Assembly: GCF_910592395.1 (NCBI RefSeq)
Contig: NC_088317.1
Span: 7,626,001-7,690,000, forward strand
Direction: 5' to 3'
Source of the DNA: Lineus longissimus
Lineage: Eukaryota; Nemertea; Pilidiophora; Heteronemertea; Lineidae
Length of the DNA: 64,000 nt
Below are positions 21,567-33,706 of this stretch, one piece after another. A model generated the notes under the pieces. It worked only from the letters and a program-made list of their open reading frames with translations. It searched no databases and was not told the origin of the DNA. The translations under genes and the position numbers were made by a program. Position 1 is the stretch's first letter, and every line of letters starts with the position of its first letter.

Positions 21567-24326
21567 TCATTTCAGACCAAGAAGTGATGCGTTGCTACTG
21601 TCATCAAGCACACCTTCATTTTTTGCAGTTTCTTTCAGTAGTTGGCTGTTTGTTGCCCATGATCTGAGATGGAAACCACCGGATTCTACCAACTGATTTG
21701 CTGAGTTGAAATAGTCTAGCGCATTCTGTTCATTTTCAACACCACTGATTACGTTGTCCACGTAAATGTTGGTGGAAATGTCTCTGGCGCTTTCAGAGTC
21801 ATTTTCTTTTAGGTGTTTACGGATGACCGCGTTTAGTATGGCTGGGCTGGCGTTTGAACCGAATAGGACAGATGAGAACCTGTACACGATGAAGTCACTG
21901 TCTGGTTCTTCGGGATTAGACAACCAGAGGAACTTAGTGAAATCTCTATCTTGTTCATGTAGACCAACATGAAGAAATGCCTTCTCAATATCACTACTTA
22001 GTGCTATGGGATAAAGGCGGAAACGCATGATTATGCCTGCCAAATCATTGAGAAGTTCTGGGCCTTTTTGTAAACAATCATTCAAGCTTGGTGTGGTTGC
22101 GGATTTACAACTACAGTCGTAAACTATGCAAATGGGCGTGGTAGGCGAATCCTTCTTTACACAGCGATGCGGCAGATAATGACCCAATCGGTTGTCATCA
22201 TTCAATACGCGTTCAATGAAGCCACGTTGTTCCTGTTCATTCATGATGCGGTCATAGATTTTGATGGTATCATGTGGGAGGTGCCTAGCCAAGTTTCTAG
22301 TGCGCGCGTTGGCAACATTGAAGTTGGTCGGTAGGTGCAGGTGATCAGGTTTCCATGGTAGTCTGGAGAAATACTGTTTCTCACGTTTTTCAATGTTCTC
22401 AGCGCAAAATGTTTCAAAGTCATCGGAAGCTTCACAAGTTTGTTCACTGGGCCTAATGCCAATGCTTTCTAGATCCCATAATTTGGTTAAAGGATCAGTG
22501 TTTGCGGATTCGAGCGTTGGTGATGTAACCATCACTTGAAAACTTCTCACTTCCATTGGAAAGGTTGCGGTGTCACGTGACGTAGGTCCGGACAAAAGGT
22601 AACCAAGAGCGGACGAAACAGCGGTGGGGCCATCCCCTTTTAGCACGTGGTTTCCAACGAACTGCCAGTAGAAATCGGCGCCTATCAGAACTGAAATGCT
22701 AAGTGAGTTCTGAACTGTGATTGGCTGCGCTAATCTTAGGCCACGAATGTGCGGGAGGTTGAGAACGTCTGCAGTTACGCAGTTGTTCAATGGGGCGCAT
22801 ATGGTCGGCACAATTAATGCGTTGACTTTAATGTGAGATCCGCTTGTTGTTTCAACGTTCACAGCAGCGTATTTCACTTTCTGAGTGGTTGGTTCTGAAC
22901 CAAAGGTTGCGATGTTTACGGTTATCTCCCCATCCGGCTTAAGTTGTAACTGGTCGGCCAACTCTGACGTAACGAAGGATTTAGTTGAGCCCTCATCAAA
23001 TAGAATATTGGTTCTAGTGGAGGATAGATTGGATTTTATGTTTGCACATGCGGTTTTTAGGAGGATTGAGTTCAGGGTCTGTGCACCATCTGGTGTTGCC
23101 ACGGTGTTTGTATGGACTTGGTTGGCGGGTTTCGCGTTAGTGGCTGGCTTATCAGCGAATTTTGATGGAGTCGGCGGATTAGCGAAAAGGGTAGCGTGGT
23201 GAAGCGTAGTGTGATGCTTTCCGGAACACATGCGGAATTTAAAATGCGACTCACAATGGCGGGATATGTGTTTGCTACTGAAACAATTCCAACACAAGCG
23301 CTCTTTCTTAACGATATCCAAGCGCGTATTATGGTCTTTAACCCTTTGGCAATCAAGCGCGCGGTGATTTCCCTTGCAAAACACACAGGGCCTTCGAGGT
23401 TGCGATTTCGCGTCACTAGCGTTGGTGAGAAGTGCTTGGGCGGATGCGGTTCTGGGGGCGCTGAAATCAGAGTAATCATGCACACTTGAATTAGATTGAC
23501 TAACACAACTTATATCCCCTCGCTTTCCTGCTCGCATTGCCGATATCTCCTTACGAATTGCTTCACGTAACTCCTTCAGTGTCCAGTTGTCTGAACCGTG
23601 ATCCCTAGAAATATTCCTCAGAAGTTCCTCGGGTAGTTTCTCGGTGATGATGGGAATCAGGAGTTCCCCGTATGTTGATTCTGGGCGTCCGATGGCCTGC
23701 AGTCCCCGTACGTAGGTCTCGACATTGTCGTGGAAGGTCTGTAGAGATGAAATGGTCTCCGTTGGTGACGGCAGAGACCATAAGGCTGTCATGTAGGCGT
23801 TGCGTAACTTGTGCTGTTGTCCATACCTTTCCTTCAAAATCTCCATGGCGTTGGTGTAATTGTCACTAGTCAGGGGAAGCCCCTCGATAACGAGAGCCGC
23901 CTCACCCTTCAGCTGGGCACGGAGATATTGGAACTTCTGGATATTCTCCAATGCTGAATTCTTGTCAATGGCAGCTTCAAACGAATCTATGAAGCTTTTC
24001 CATCGTAGAATGTCCCCTTCGAACGTGATCAGTTGTAATTTCGGCAAATTGACAGTTTTTGGTTTATGCGACGTCAATGATGTTGTACTTACGGCTGCGC
24101 CGGAGGCAACATTCAGTGAAGTATCCACGTTCGTCTGTGGTCGGTTTCGTTTAAGAAAGCCTTTGAAACACTTAATGTCCTCGTTTATTCGAATCACATA
24201 ATCATCAGACTCTTCGAATACAGTACCATAGTCCTCGGTGCCGAGCAGTTTGTCCAATATCTTCTCGTGTATTCCTTCAATCACTTCGAGTTTAGTGGTC
24301 ACAAATTCGATTGTCGCCTCTAACAA
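21567..24326 (-). pseudogene. BEL/Pao gag-pol, 3'-truncated (DUF1759, zinc knuckle, protease, RT start)
   Basis: A single 919-codon frame. The DUF1759 gag core (LPKLQLITFEGDILRWKSF to ERYGQ) is at about residues 90-170. Zinc knuckles follow (CVFCKGNHRALDC, CWNCFSSKHISRHC) near 300-350. An aspartic protease-like segment (ILFDEGSTKSFV) has Glu where Ser is usual. Then comes the BEL RT (HRCVKKDSPTTPICIVYD, SSDIEKAFLHVGL, VLFGSNASPAIL) and the active site YVDNVISG, where canonical elements have YVDD. It stops at LLGLK, so the rest of RT, RNase H and integrase are gone. The frame is long and open, so decay is recent or limited. A plausible leader lies at 24327-24470. Confidence 0.85.
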
Positions 24327-24439
24327 GTCTGCCTCTGTATCTGAAAGTTCCGGTTTGTCACAAATTACCCTTCCTTTGGCAATTTGTTTGTCTAGTTGAG
24401 CTCTGCACTTTTTGCTTTAACTTATTCATCACAAAATCG

Positions 24440-24470
24440 AGAGTAGGATCCTGGTCACGGCACCAATGTG
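24440..24470 (-). other. Possible BEL primer-binding site and LTR edge
   Basis: On minus, a stretch ending GGCGCACA is followed by TTGGTGCCGTGACCAGG, which resembles an LTR end (CA) followed by a tRNA-complementary primer site, about 120 bp before the first gag codon. The tRNA is not identified and the other LTR end is not found. Confidence 0.35.
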
Positions 24471-25009
24471 CGCCTTGGTGGCACAAAGAGTAGGATCTTA
24501 TGGAAAGATAATGAATAAGTTCATGCAAGGAATGAAGTGAACGCCATGGTTCCAAAAACGTGACTAACTATAATTCATAAAACAAGACAGAATGTTACAA
24601 TAATATTACAAACAATTAACATGATTGGTCAATATTAAAGAGGGTGTGATCGTATAGTGATAAAGATTAAGGAAGCTGTCAATCATGACATGAGTGGAGG
24701 ATTAATACATTATACAAGACAAGTGATGGGCACCAGTTACCACAAATTGTTTTAGGTTATTTTTGTGTTTTTCAGATTTTAGATATTGTTTGTAATTTTT
24801 GATAAACCTTCAGAGATACAAACCCTGCAAAGTCTCATTCTTAGTTTTCTTTTTAAAGGCACGAAGTGCTGCAAAGCATTAGTGTTGCTCTTAATACGTT
24901 TCATTTAAGATATTGATTTTTTCTTAACTTGCTAAAAACTCGGTAAATTCGTCTATTTAATAATAAATGGAGGGCAAAAATCTAAAAATCATGGTGTTGA
25001 AGAGAACGA
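24471..25009. other. No gene; may include BEL 5' LTR
   Basis: AT-rich sequence between the BEL element and the first Polinton C remnant. It is where a 5' LTR of the BEL element would lie, but no second copy is present to define it. Confidence 0.3.
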
Positions 25010-25240
25010 AAATATTTCTACATTTTTAAAGGATTTTAACGAAGATTTCAAACCTAAAACAAAAAAAAATTATAGTAAGCTTGAAGATCTAGGAATTGAC
25101 CGCAAATACAAAATCAAGGATATTTCCAAAACACAAAGTAAGTGTGGCGAAAGATTGGAAATTAGGAGTTTTTAGGATTGGAGAGTAGTGTTGAAATCAC
25201 AGTTTATCTACCACAACGTTTCAATAATGCTACGATTGCT
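25010..25240 (+). pseudogene. Fragment of a small virus-like protein (YLPQRF family)
   Basis: Broken frames read KLEDLGIDRKYKIKDIS, then KCGERLEI, then VEITVYLPQRFNNATI. The order (…Y.I…TK/CG…, V.LP.RF) resembles a small protein seen beside Polinton and related invertebrate virus-like genes. It lies at the left margin of Polinton C. Function is not asserted. Confidence 0.35.
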
Positions 25241-26439
25241 GCATAAGCTTCACCGCACATGACATAATCTGATATTACAACTTGCTGCCTCAGCTTCTCA
25301 CACATACGATGCATTGATGCATGAGGTATATTTTGGTTTAAACAGATATATCGCGATCTATCGAGTAGCTCTGGGTATATATAATTTACCACAACGGGAG
25401 ACGTCATAAATCTATAGGGTTGACTATAAACGCGAGGCTCGTAGCATCTACGGTACTCATCTACAAGGCGGTACACCTCAGGTGCGCCATCTATAACCAG
25501 TTGATCATGTGACAATTACACAGCGTTCGTCCCGCGAACATCTATCGATATATAATATGGCACTAGCCGATTGCTGAAAATTACTTCTTTGCCCTCACGA
25601 TCACTATTTTACCGATAATACCTCCAAGACTACTCGACGGATCCACCATATACGCAAACCAATACACTGACTTGCCCACAGCAACAATCCATGGAGCAAC
25701 TCAAAGATATGTACAATGTCTTACACCACGCACAGTAACCGCTTCTTTTAAACGAAAGTGCACACAGTAACCATCCATGGAGCAAATTCAACTATTCTAC
25801 ATGTATGCACAATATATTACTCAACACACAGCAACCACTTCCTTCAACTAGATTAACTCTTTTTGTGTATTCTTTTTTTCCGGTAAACCATAGGCCTAAC
25901 GTAGCCTAAGTAATATGAAATTGAAATGTAATCGATAACCAGTGACTGTATACGTCTAGGACGAAGGTACACTAAACATCAGTGCCTGGAACCTGAACAT
26001 AAAAAACTACTCAGATACAGGCCTAGTGGACGGAAGGCTGCCGTGCCGGGAGGCATTGCAACGAACCAAATAAAAAACACAACTTAAACCACCAAACGGC
26101 CCAAAACGAACTTTTACAATACGGCACACGGTAAAACTTCGTCGAACACAAACACAACACAACCGGCTAGCATAACAGCACCCGACGTACTCCCCCGAAC
26201 ATGGCTGACTCTGTCCTTCCGCCGAGCCTTGCTCACTGAACCTTGAAACACAAACTAAAATTCCCGGCCGCATACCCGAAAGGCTTTGCGCCCATCCGGG
26301 AAAACATGGCGGCGCGGCGTCCGTAGAAACAGTATGAGAATTATCTTCGCTGGACTTCCCAGTACTTTTTACAACATTTCTAGGAAACTACGAAAAATGA
26401 CGCATTCATAAAGGTTAGCGGCGGTCACTACGTTATACT
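25241..26439. other. No recognisable gene
   Basis: Includes a 103-codon minus frame (25204-25515) and an 88-codon minus frame (26007-26273), neither with a recognised motif. A loosely repeated block (CAACAATCCATGGAGCAACTC / CAGTAACCATCCATGGAGCAA) lies at 25680-25860. Confidence 0.35.
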
Positions 26440-26971
26440 TCCAGATGGACTATACACATGCAGTAAAATCATTCATTGATGGTTTCAGAGATCAGATGGA
26501 AAAAGATGGGCATACCAAAAATGCGTTACATTTTAAATTCCAGGAGACAGCCGGTAAATTTAGGATCAGTTGTAGAAAAAGAGATCAATAGCAGTATTGT
26601 CTAATCATTATGGAGAAAGTAAAATATCTTTTGGGGTTTAATGTGAGAGATTTTGTTGAGTTGTTGGGAAAGCCCGACAATACATATGGGGCGACAAGCC
26701 AGTTAATTTTGAATACTTCCACGTTCATTGCAATATAATTGATCAAGATGACATAATTTACAATTCAAGCAAGTCCGATATGCTTCTTAGGATTCCATTG
26801 AAAGAGTCTGATTTAGGTGATACACTTAAACATTATTTGACGGAGTTAAGAAACAGACCATGTGCAAAAATATTCAACGAATTTAGGATCTGGATAACTG
26901 ACAAAAACAACTGTCCTGTTGACTTTAATGGGGCAGACGTACAACTAGAACTTCTCTTCTTACTAAAATGA
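26440..26971 (+). pseudogene. Polinton C penton-like minor capsid protein, broken
   Basis: Fragments align with the A and B penton genes. HAVKSFIDGFRDQM and FQETAGKFRISCRKR correspond to the middle. LRIPLKESDLGDTLKHY and FRIWITDKNNCPVDFNG, ending VQLELLF, correspond to the conserved C-terminus. Several stops and shifts lie between. Directly followed by the MNRTWGY-family gene. Confidence 0.7.
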
Positions 26972-27188
26972 GTAGAATTTGGGGTTACTCAAAACGTCCA
27001 AAGATTTGGAAGAAAATACTAGAAGAAATTCAGGTAGATCTTGATGAGAAATCTCAAGTTCAACAGCCTCCGAAGCAGGTATAGAAGAATACTGCAAAGC
27101 AAACATCATTGTCAGTAACAACAAATACTAGGATATCCCCACAGAAAGTTGTGTCACCTGACAGAGATTCTAGCATTTCACATCTTTA
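26968..27188 (+). pseudogene. Polinton C MNRTWGY-family small protein, broken
   Basis: Starts MSRIWGYSKRPKIWKKIL, clearly related to MNRTWGYTKRPRNWKERL of A and B. A TAG follows about 38 codons later at 27081. Its ATG overlaps the penton stop (AAAATGAGT at 26965-26973). Confidence 0.65.
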
Positions 27189-27204
27189 AAATTATCTTAA
27201 AGAA

Positions 27205-27300
27205 ATGAGTGAGAGTACCGAAAATAAAATTTACCCTGATTTACCTGCTTCTCAGTATTCTTCGATACCCACATACTCCCCTGGAAAATACGCCCAATAA
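27205..27300 (+). pseudogene. Polinton C MDG-family N-terminal remnant
   Basis: MSESTENKIYPDLPASQYSS resembles MDGDNKVYPDLSN of B, then stops at 27298. The hydrophobic core is missing. Order after the MNRTWGY gene fits the family, but the match is short. Confidence 0.4.
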
Positions 27301-27329
27301 TATTTTGATGGCACCACCAAAAATTAATT

Positions 27330-27668
27330 CTGGGTAAAATGACATCAATGGTAAAAAGAATACTGCGCCTCCTTTAATGAAAGGTCCACCTGTAAACACT
27401 TGGAATATGAAAATGAAAGCGGTGGATAAAAAGATACAGGACCTGGAAACTTCTGTGCCATCAGCATCACTTATGTGTGAAACATCGACTGTAAAAACAT
27501 TAAGTGGGGAAATTTAAAAATATAGTTTTGGAGATGATTACACCACGCAACGCACTCGCGTAAGTGATGTTGATGACACACAACGCACACATGAAAACAT
27601 GAAATTCATTTTAGCTGCCACAGCCGGAGGAGTTGTAAGTTTAATTTGGTATTTTAGCTCATCTAAAT
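27330..27668 (+). pseudogene. Polinton C P1 C-terminal remnant
   Basis: KNTAPPLMKGPP parallels KTLPPPLMEG in B, and DDTQRTHENMKFILAATAGG parallels the DDTHETIKFILYSVVG tail anchor. A TAA near 27516 interrupts the frame. The N-terminal two thirds are absent. Confidence 0.55.
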
Positions 27669-28985
27669 GGCCGAAGGTGGAGGTGATCCCCAATCGAAAT
27701 GGATGATAGAAGTTGCTTTAACATTCATAATCCTCGTAGATTTCCAACACTTGAAACTAGTTTTACAGAACCGGTTGATGGAACAGCTTACAATGCTAGC
27801 CTGAATCAAGATCTAACAATAAGTCCAAGTACGAGGTATCTCGATCGAGCACAAACCCCAACTGTCGCAAGACAAGAAATAGAATATTCGTGTTGTGAGG
27901 ATGAGTTGAGGAAGATTTTCGAGAAGTCAAGTCTGGAATTCGGTGACAAGGGTATACGTAAACTATCGGCTCAGGTGGTGAGAGTTGATATACCTAATAA
28001 GAAACTGGAAGTAAAACTAGGTGATCAAACTGTCAACATCCTCAATCAAAGAGTTAGACAAATTATAGCTTGGAGTACAATGAAAATTCGCTCTGATCAA
28101 TCATTTGTAGATGAGGTCAACGAGTTATTAAACATGGGTAGACCCTCTATTGGTGAAATTAGGGAAAAGGATGAGAATCTCCAAGACGAACAGGCTAGAC
28201 AAGATGTAAAGACCTAATGAGATGCACGGCTCAGTCATCTCATGCTATAACTGAGATTATTGAGGATCTTGTAAGCAGGATCACTCCGGGTGGTAGACAA
28301 AGGAACACGATTGATAAGATAATTGATCCAACTGATGAAGAATTAAAAGCAGTTGGATTTACAGATCACGCCCTGGGAGAATTAAGAGGGTTAAAAGAGG
28401 CTGGGATAATCTCGTGGCTGTAAAGGCGGATAAGGATAGACTGATTAAAGATTTAGAAGCAAAGAAAGGGGAATTGGAAGCGAAACTGAAAGAGATAAAA
28501 GCTGATAGAAATGAATTGAATTATAAGTAGATTGACCAAACTCCTGGTAATTTCATTTAGAAAACTAGACTTGGAAAGGAAACGATTGAACTAGAAGGCC
28601 AACTGGACGAGGAGCGTCAATAAGTATTTGAGTTGGACAGAGAAATGGAAAGCAGTGCAAGCAGAATGAAACGTTTGATTACAGATGTTCTGAAAAAACC
28701 AGACTCAAAAATCCCTCTGAAAGATAGATTAAAACTACTATCAAATTGGAAGACCTAAGTATATGAGCAATTGTAACTGCGGTAATAATGTTTTTCACAA
28801 AATTAGGTCTTTCTATCAGTTATTCCTTGAGAGCATTAAATCCTTCTGAACCGAATCCTCCTGGGCTAACTTCACCAAAACCAGATATCCCAGATAGAGC
28901 ATTATCAGCTGTTGCGGGTATAACCACTCCTCAGACGGCGCTACTGTCGAATACCACGGGACTGAGATCGACCAATCAGATTTGA
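27669..28985 (+). pseudogene. Polinton C P2/P3 coiled-coil membrane protein, broken
   Basis: Begins MAEGGGDPQSK (B: MAEGGENYEMS). An open stretch 27699-28217 (TPTVARQEIEYSCCEDELRK) has no direct match in A or B. Then TIDKIIDPTDEELKAVGFTD, a Lys/Glu coiled coil with TAG/TAA stops near 28530-28625, MESSASRMKRLITDVLKKPD and IPLKDRLKLL match P3. The membrane part is degenerate. Confidence 0.6.
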
Positions 28986-29890
28986 ACAATGGCGACATCA
29001 GCACCAAGGACGCGCGGTAGAATTGTAGATTACAAACAAAATTTAAATGGGCCTGAAATACCAATACCCTCAGTAAAGGACAGCTCAGTAATTGTTCTCT
29101 GATGTAAATGTCATTCCAAGTACAGGTACTCAGGGATGAGACATGATTGTGTTGGACTGCACATTTCCTCGAGGAAGTGGATGCAGCTGCCCAACAGCCC
29201 CCCCCCCCCCCCCGCTTTGCCTCATACCCATGACACTGACCCACCATGCACCAATAAAGATTACTTTTATGCTATATGACCAAGAAGTACTAAAGCATAA
29301 TGATGAAATTTGCATATTGTTTGACACAAGTTTTGTTATGAGCTCAGGTCCGTATACTGATGCAGCGGGCAGGGCCTTAGGAAACCCCACCCAAAATACA
29401 TTTCTAAGGAGGCAATGACCAATTTAAGGTTATGAAAGGGACTGCAACATATATCACTAACATCTTTTAATTCGAAGAAGAAGTTGGCTTTTATTCCTCC
29501 ATTTCCAATAAATATGCCTGAGTAGCAATTACTACACTCCTGGCTGAAATTCCCTCACAAAGATATGGACACTATAAAGGTTTTTCCAATCAACCTCAAA
29601 TTTCTCCAGGCAGTAGTCAACAGTGTTGCCATCTATTTCTGAAGTTGGAAACTGACCGCACTAGCGCGCTTTTCGAGCTATCCAAGCTGGAAAAGCCCCA
29701 AAACACAAATTTTCTCAAATTTACACTACATAATAGGTTCGATCGTGTCATTCATTCTGAAATCAGTTTGAGCAGTTATTGGCTTTCTGGCAGAGCATCT
29801 GATAATTTTACTGTTCGTTGTTGTAAGTTAAGTTGTTTATGGTTTGATCGAAGGAGTAAAAATCTTCCAGAAGAAGAAAAAATCTTCCTA
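28986..29890. other. No clear gene; contains a C-run and probable insert
   Basis: Sequence between the P3 and MCP remnants. A C run lies at 29199-29214. Open frames at 29143-29418 and 29645-30043 have no recognised domain except that the second runs into MCP. Direct P3-MCP adjacency in Polinton A suggests inserted DNA here. Confidence 0.4.
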
Positions 29891-31092
29891 CATATATTGG
29901 CAACTGGAAAAGTGTTAAACCCAAAAAGAAGCAATTGCATTCGACTAGGTTTGAAGGCTGAACGTCATCATCACGTTATCACTCACAATCCCTCATCGGC
30001 AAAACCAAAGGAAACTTTATGTGAGAATTCCCAAGTTAAATGAAAATACTTTTTTCATAACCTGGTAGTATTTATCTGTCGGCAGATGTTGTGGGAAACA
30101 ACAAAAATTCTGTGGTAAGTAATTTGGGTAGAAATCTTATTTCAAAATTGTTGGTTAAATGGGGAACAGAAAAACTTCTTGAAGTTGACAACTATATTTT
30201 GTATGCCACTTACACATATTTATGGTTGACAAATGAGGAGAGAGAAAACAGAGTATTTCAGGGAATCCAAAGTAGTATCCTAAGAGAATTAAGATCCGGT
30301 GTGGCTTTGACTGATTTCATTGGCGAAACAAATAACAAGAAGATTCTGAAAGCTGTATTTGACAAGAAGTACAAAATCCCAATTGATTTTGAATTGCTTT
30401 CAACCCACGCACCGTTTTACAAATTTCCCATTCTTGAGGACGTTATACTTAGCATGACCTTGGCACCAAAAGAGGATGTTGTTTTTACAACCTCAACTGC
30501 GAATATGAATTATGAATTGAAAAATATATGTCTGGAATATCGCACAGGTACAGATGAAAGAGTTGCGAGGCAATTGCTAAATAATTATAATTCTAGACGA
30601 TTGGATTGATCATTTTAAGACTCTGAGCGTAGACACAGATGAGACAATAATTAATGAAAATATCAATTATCGAAAAAGATCCATCAAAGGAATTTTGTTA
30701 CTCTTTGTAACCACATATAACGATGGTGCCAGAGAAAGTGAAAATTTTGAGAATCCGGGAATTTTAAATTTGAAAGTTACAATCGAAGGAATCGCTAATA
30801 AAATCTACCAAAAACGAATGAGGTTACTAGATCAGTGGGAGGAAGCAAAAAAATATTTCATGTCCGAGGATATTAAGAAAACACGACTGTAATTTAACTC
30901 TTGAAAAAGTATTATGGTGATGAGAATTATTTTGGGTTGTGGATTGACTTGAGAACCACGGAAGATGATAATCTGCATGGCAGTTAAAGAGCATTTCAAA
31001 ACACAAAAGATGGAATTCAGTTGGCTATCACGAAAGAAGGGAAAAAAGCTCCGTACAAAATGCATATCTTTATTGTTTCAGACCCGCAGTGA
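29891..31092 (+). pseudogene. Polinton C major capsid protein, broken
   Basis: Homology to A/B MCP starts at LATGKVLNPKR (B: MATGYLLNTER; the ATG is TTG here). It continues through HHHVITHNPSSAKPKETL, KWGTEKLLEVDNY, APFYKFPILEDVILSMTL, NENINYRKRSIKGILLLF and LLDQWEEAKKYFMSEDIKK. Frameshifts lie near 30030-30090, 30600 and 30890; the end is truncated (SDPQ then stop at 31092). Confidence 0.8.
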
Positions 31093-31317
31093 AAGATATT
31101 GAAGATTCCCTTCCCTTCCCTTTGAAGAAAGATATTGTGAATACACTTTACAGAAGTTTTGTTTCATCAGGAATTACGATTGGTTACAGCATTGTGATGA
31201 GAAGGTTTTTAAAAGTGAAAATTGGAGATCCTAGCCAGGCCGATATCAATGAATTTCTAAAATTTGGTTTGGTGGTTCGACTTGGTAATTTGTCTGCAGA
31301 GTATCTATATGATAATG
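31089..31317 (+). pseudogene. Polinton C small membrane protein, 5' part (interrupted by Polinton B)
   Basis: Homologue of the 78-residue A/B protein: LKKDIVNTLYRSFVSSGITIG, then RRFLKVKIGDPSQADINEFLKFG and SAEYLYDN. The family ends YDQGILPRN.; here the frame enters the Polinton B end after YDN. The remaining codons are at 53762-53790. Confidence 0.85.
31312..31317. repeat. Left 6-bp target duplication (ATAATG) of Polinton B
   Basis: ATAATG directly precedes the AG of the left terminal repeat and recurs right after the right end at 53756-53761. Polintons characteristically make 6-bp duplications. Confidence 0.9.
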
Positions 31318-31527
31318 AGAAAGTGTATATTGCGATGGTAGGAACTAGGTTATGTTTTAGGCCGTTTTGACCAAAGACCTTACAGGTCTTTTGCCCCAAA
31401 TAAGCCTACAACCCCAAAGAACCAATCCATCGCAATATACACTTTCTATCATTCATGAGATTCCCAGTGAAGCGTTGCAATGAAATGGTCAATGAAATGG
31501 TGAGGGAATACTAGAGCTCAATGGGTT
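31318..31527 (+). repeat. Polinton B left terminal inverted repeat
   Basis: Pairs with 53547-53755 on the other strand. It contains its own internal palindrome: the outer AAAGTGTATATTGCGATGG is repeated inverted at about 31428-31447, so the outer ~130 bp can fold as a hairpin. The inner part runs to GAGCTCAATGGGTT. Confidence 0.9.
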
Positions 31528-31542
31528 TTTCCATTAAAATAA

Positions 31543-33012
31543 ATGGCCTTTTTACTGTCTTCATTATCCAAAACTGAAGTTAAAACCAAACATAATTATT
31601 CATCAGCTTCTGGAGTAATAAAGTATTATCCAATAGCAAATCAACATAAAAGTAAATTCACCTATGACTTCTTTAATTTAGAAGTAACTGTTAATACTAA
31701 TAACTTCTTCAGACTACAAGAAACTAAGATAACACCTGGGTTTTTGAGCCTGAAAAATAAGAAAGACTGTCTGCGACTGGAAAAGAATCCATTATCGTTT
31801 TACCAGAACCAATTTAACATGGCTGTTTGGTTTGCTACAACAGGTTGTGGTATTTCAATAGACGATCACTTGAATCACAGTGACCCATTGTTAAGGTCAA
31901 TTTACAGGTTTCATGTTTACTATCAAATATTGAAGATCATGAAGAATCTAGAGATACCAATTCCAGGTGAAAGTGATTTTAATGAGACAAACAATAACAT
32001 TAACCGTAGGAAACCAGGAGGGTTATTGAGTGAATTTGGTTTAAAAGACGAGTACGATTTCTCGGTGTTTGAAAATAACGGTGGTTGGAGGTCATGGAGT
32101 GTACCGGATTACAACCCGAACATAACTGATCCCGGATATTACATCAATGATTCTAAAATCAATTTCTTCCTCATGCAAGTTCATGAAAATAGAATGCCAC
32201 CGATGTTCAGTAAAGACTGGGATGCTGGAATGGCTAATTTCAAATATCCTGATACCTTCATTAAGTATCATGTGAAACAACACAAGAATGTATTTGATGT
32301 AATTACACAAAATGAATGTCAAACCTATCAACAATTCATGATATTTAAATCAAATGGTTTCTCTAATCCTGGAATAGAGAGGTTGAATGACACAATAAGA
32401 ACATGTGTTTACTGTATTCTGTGTGCTCAGGCGTTGACCAGAACACCAATAATTGGAGTACCGGGTACAGAATTGGATGCTCAGAAGGAATTTAACAAAC
32501 TATTAAAGGACTCGATTAATCAACATCCTGATATTCCCACTTCAATTTAAAGATACCAAAAAGCAGTGAGTGACACTCATACAAGACTAGATTATGTAAT
32601 AGCACCAGGATTGTATGTCATAGGATCAAATATGGTACTCGTTATTGGTAAGCTGGATAACTACAATAATAACATTTTAATAGCACCAAAAAATGCTAAA
32701 CCCGGTAAGAATGACATTAACCACAAAAAGACCTTACCACCACCACTGATGGAAGGAAATAGTTCTAAGAAAATAAGAGTTAAGAGTAGCGTTGGTACTG
32801 TCAAGACGGACTTCGTCCTGAGAGCAAAGCTCGAGACCAGTCATACACCAAATAGTAATGTTGTTACACCAAAAACAACTGAAACCTCAAAGAATACTCC
32901 TACTACTACTAAACTTGACACCAAAGTTGAGAAGGTGGATGATACTCATGAAACAATTAAATTCATACTTTACTCAGTTGTTGGTACATTGATTGTTTTT
33001 ATGGTTAGATAA
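31543..33012 (+). pseudogene. Polinton B P1 protein with one nonsense codon
   Basis: Starts MAFLLSSLSKTEVKT in AATAAATG context, 16 bp inside the left TIR. About 489 codons. Conserved segments are LEKNPLSFYQNQFNMAVWF, GLKDEYDFSVF, WSVPDYNPNITDPGYYIND, GFSNPGIERLNDTIR, IAPGLYVIGSNMVL and a C-terminal tail-anchor-like helix (FILYSVVGTLIVFMV). TAA at 32548-32550 stands where A has an alanine codon; the frame continues open to 33012. Recurrent Polinton protein of unknown role. One hairpin unit lies at 32812-32840. Confidence 0.75.
32812..32840. repeat. Double-hairpin unit in P1
   Basis: GGAC-TTC-GTCC then TGA linker and GAGC-AAA-GCTC; translated DFVLRAKLE. The AAA loop avoids the TAG that the common loop would create in this frame. 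A lacks the unit at the matching site. Confidence 0.9.
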
Positions 33013-33114
33013 ATAAGTAATTATGGCTGAAGGAGGTGAAAATTATGAAATGAGTGATTACTATCCACATTACCATCCTGATTACGATCCTGATTACGAA
33101 CCTGATTACAAACC

Positions 33115-33268
33115 TGAGGATTATGTTGATATCTTTGGTTTTAATAAAAAGCCTCGATATGATGACACAACATACAACACAGGAGGTGAAGATTATGCTG
33201 ATATCTTTGGTTTTAATAAAAAGCCTCGAGATTATGACACAAAATACAACACAGGAGGTGAAAATCTT
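33115..33268. repeat. Tandem ~69-bp coding repeat in P2/P3
   Basis: Two copies of a unit containing GATATCTTTGGTTTTAATAA and ACAACACAGGAGGTGAA, encoding YxDIFGFNKKPR and YNTGGE. Preceded by short GATTACGAxCCT repeats (DPDYEPDYK). Confidence 0.85.
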
Positions 33269-33706
33269 ACTGATGAACTTCATTCAGTACACCAGAAAGA
33301 GTAAGAGGTATTGTCCCTGAATTGATGGAAAAGGAGTTAAGTTACGATACAATAGAGGATAAACTTGATACAGCATTGGGAGGATCAAACTGGAAGTATG
33401 ACAAGAAAAAATTGAGTAATCTTTCACCACACATTAGTTACAAAGGTAACAAACTTTATTACAATCCGACAAATTCTGAATTTGATTTGATAAAAGATAA
33501 ACTAGGAAACAAAAATTTATTTGAATATCCTGATAAAAATGGAGAAAAGATAAAGTTTATTCCTTTAACTAAGGAAAATGGAAGCTTCTATGCTGAAGGC
33601 ACATTAAAGACTAAGTTTGGTACTAGATTTGCTGACATGATTAAAGATATGATTGCACCTGACCCACCAGTAAGGGAACCTAAATCTGCATCCACTCAAA
33701 CAGATA

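Noticed and set aside
25204-25515. 103-codon minus open frame
   Set aside because: No recognised motif, overlaps a better-supported fragment on plus; no homologue in the other Polintons.
26007-26273. Cys-rich small secreted protein on minus
   Set aside because: No signal-peptide-like start and no homologue; Cys content alone is not enough.
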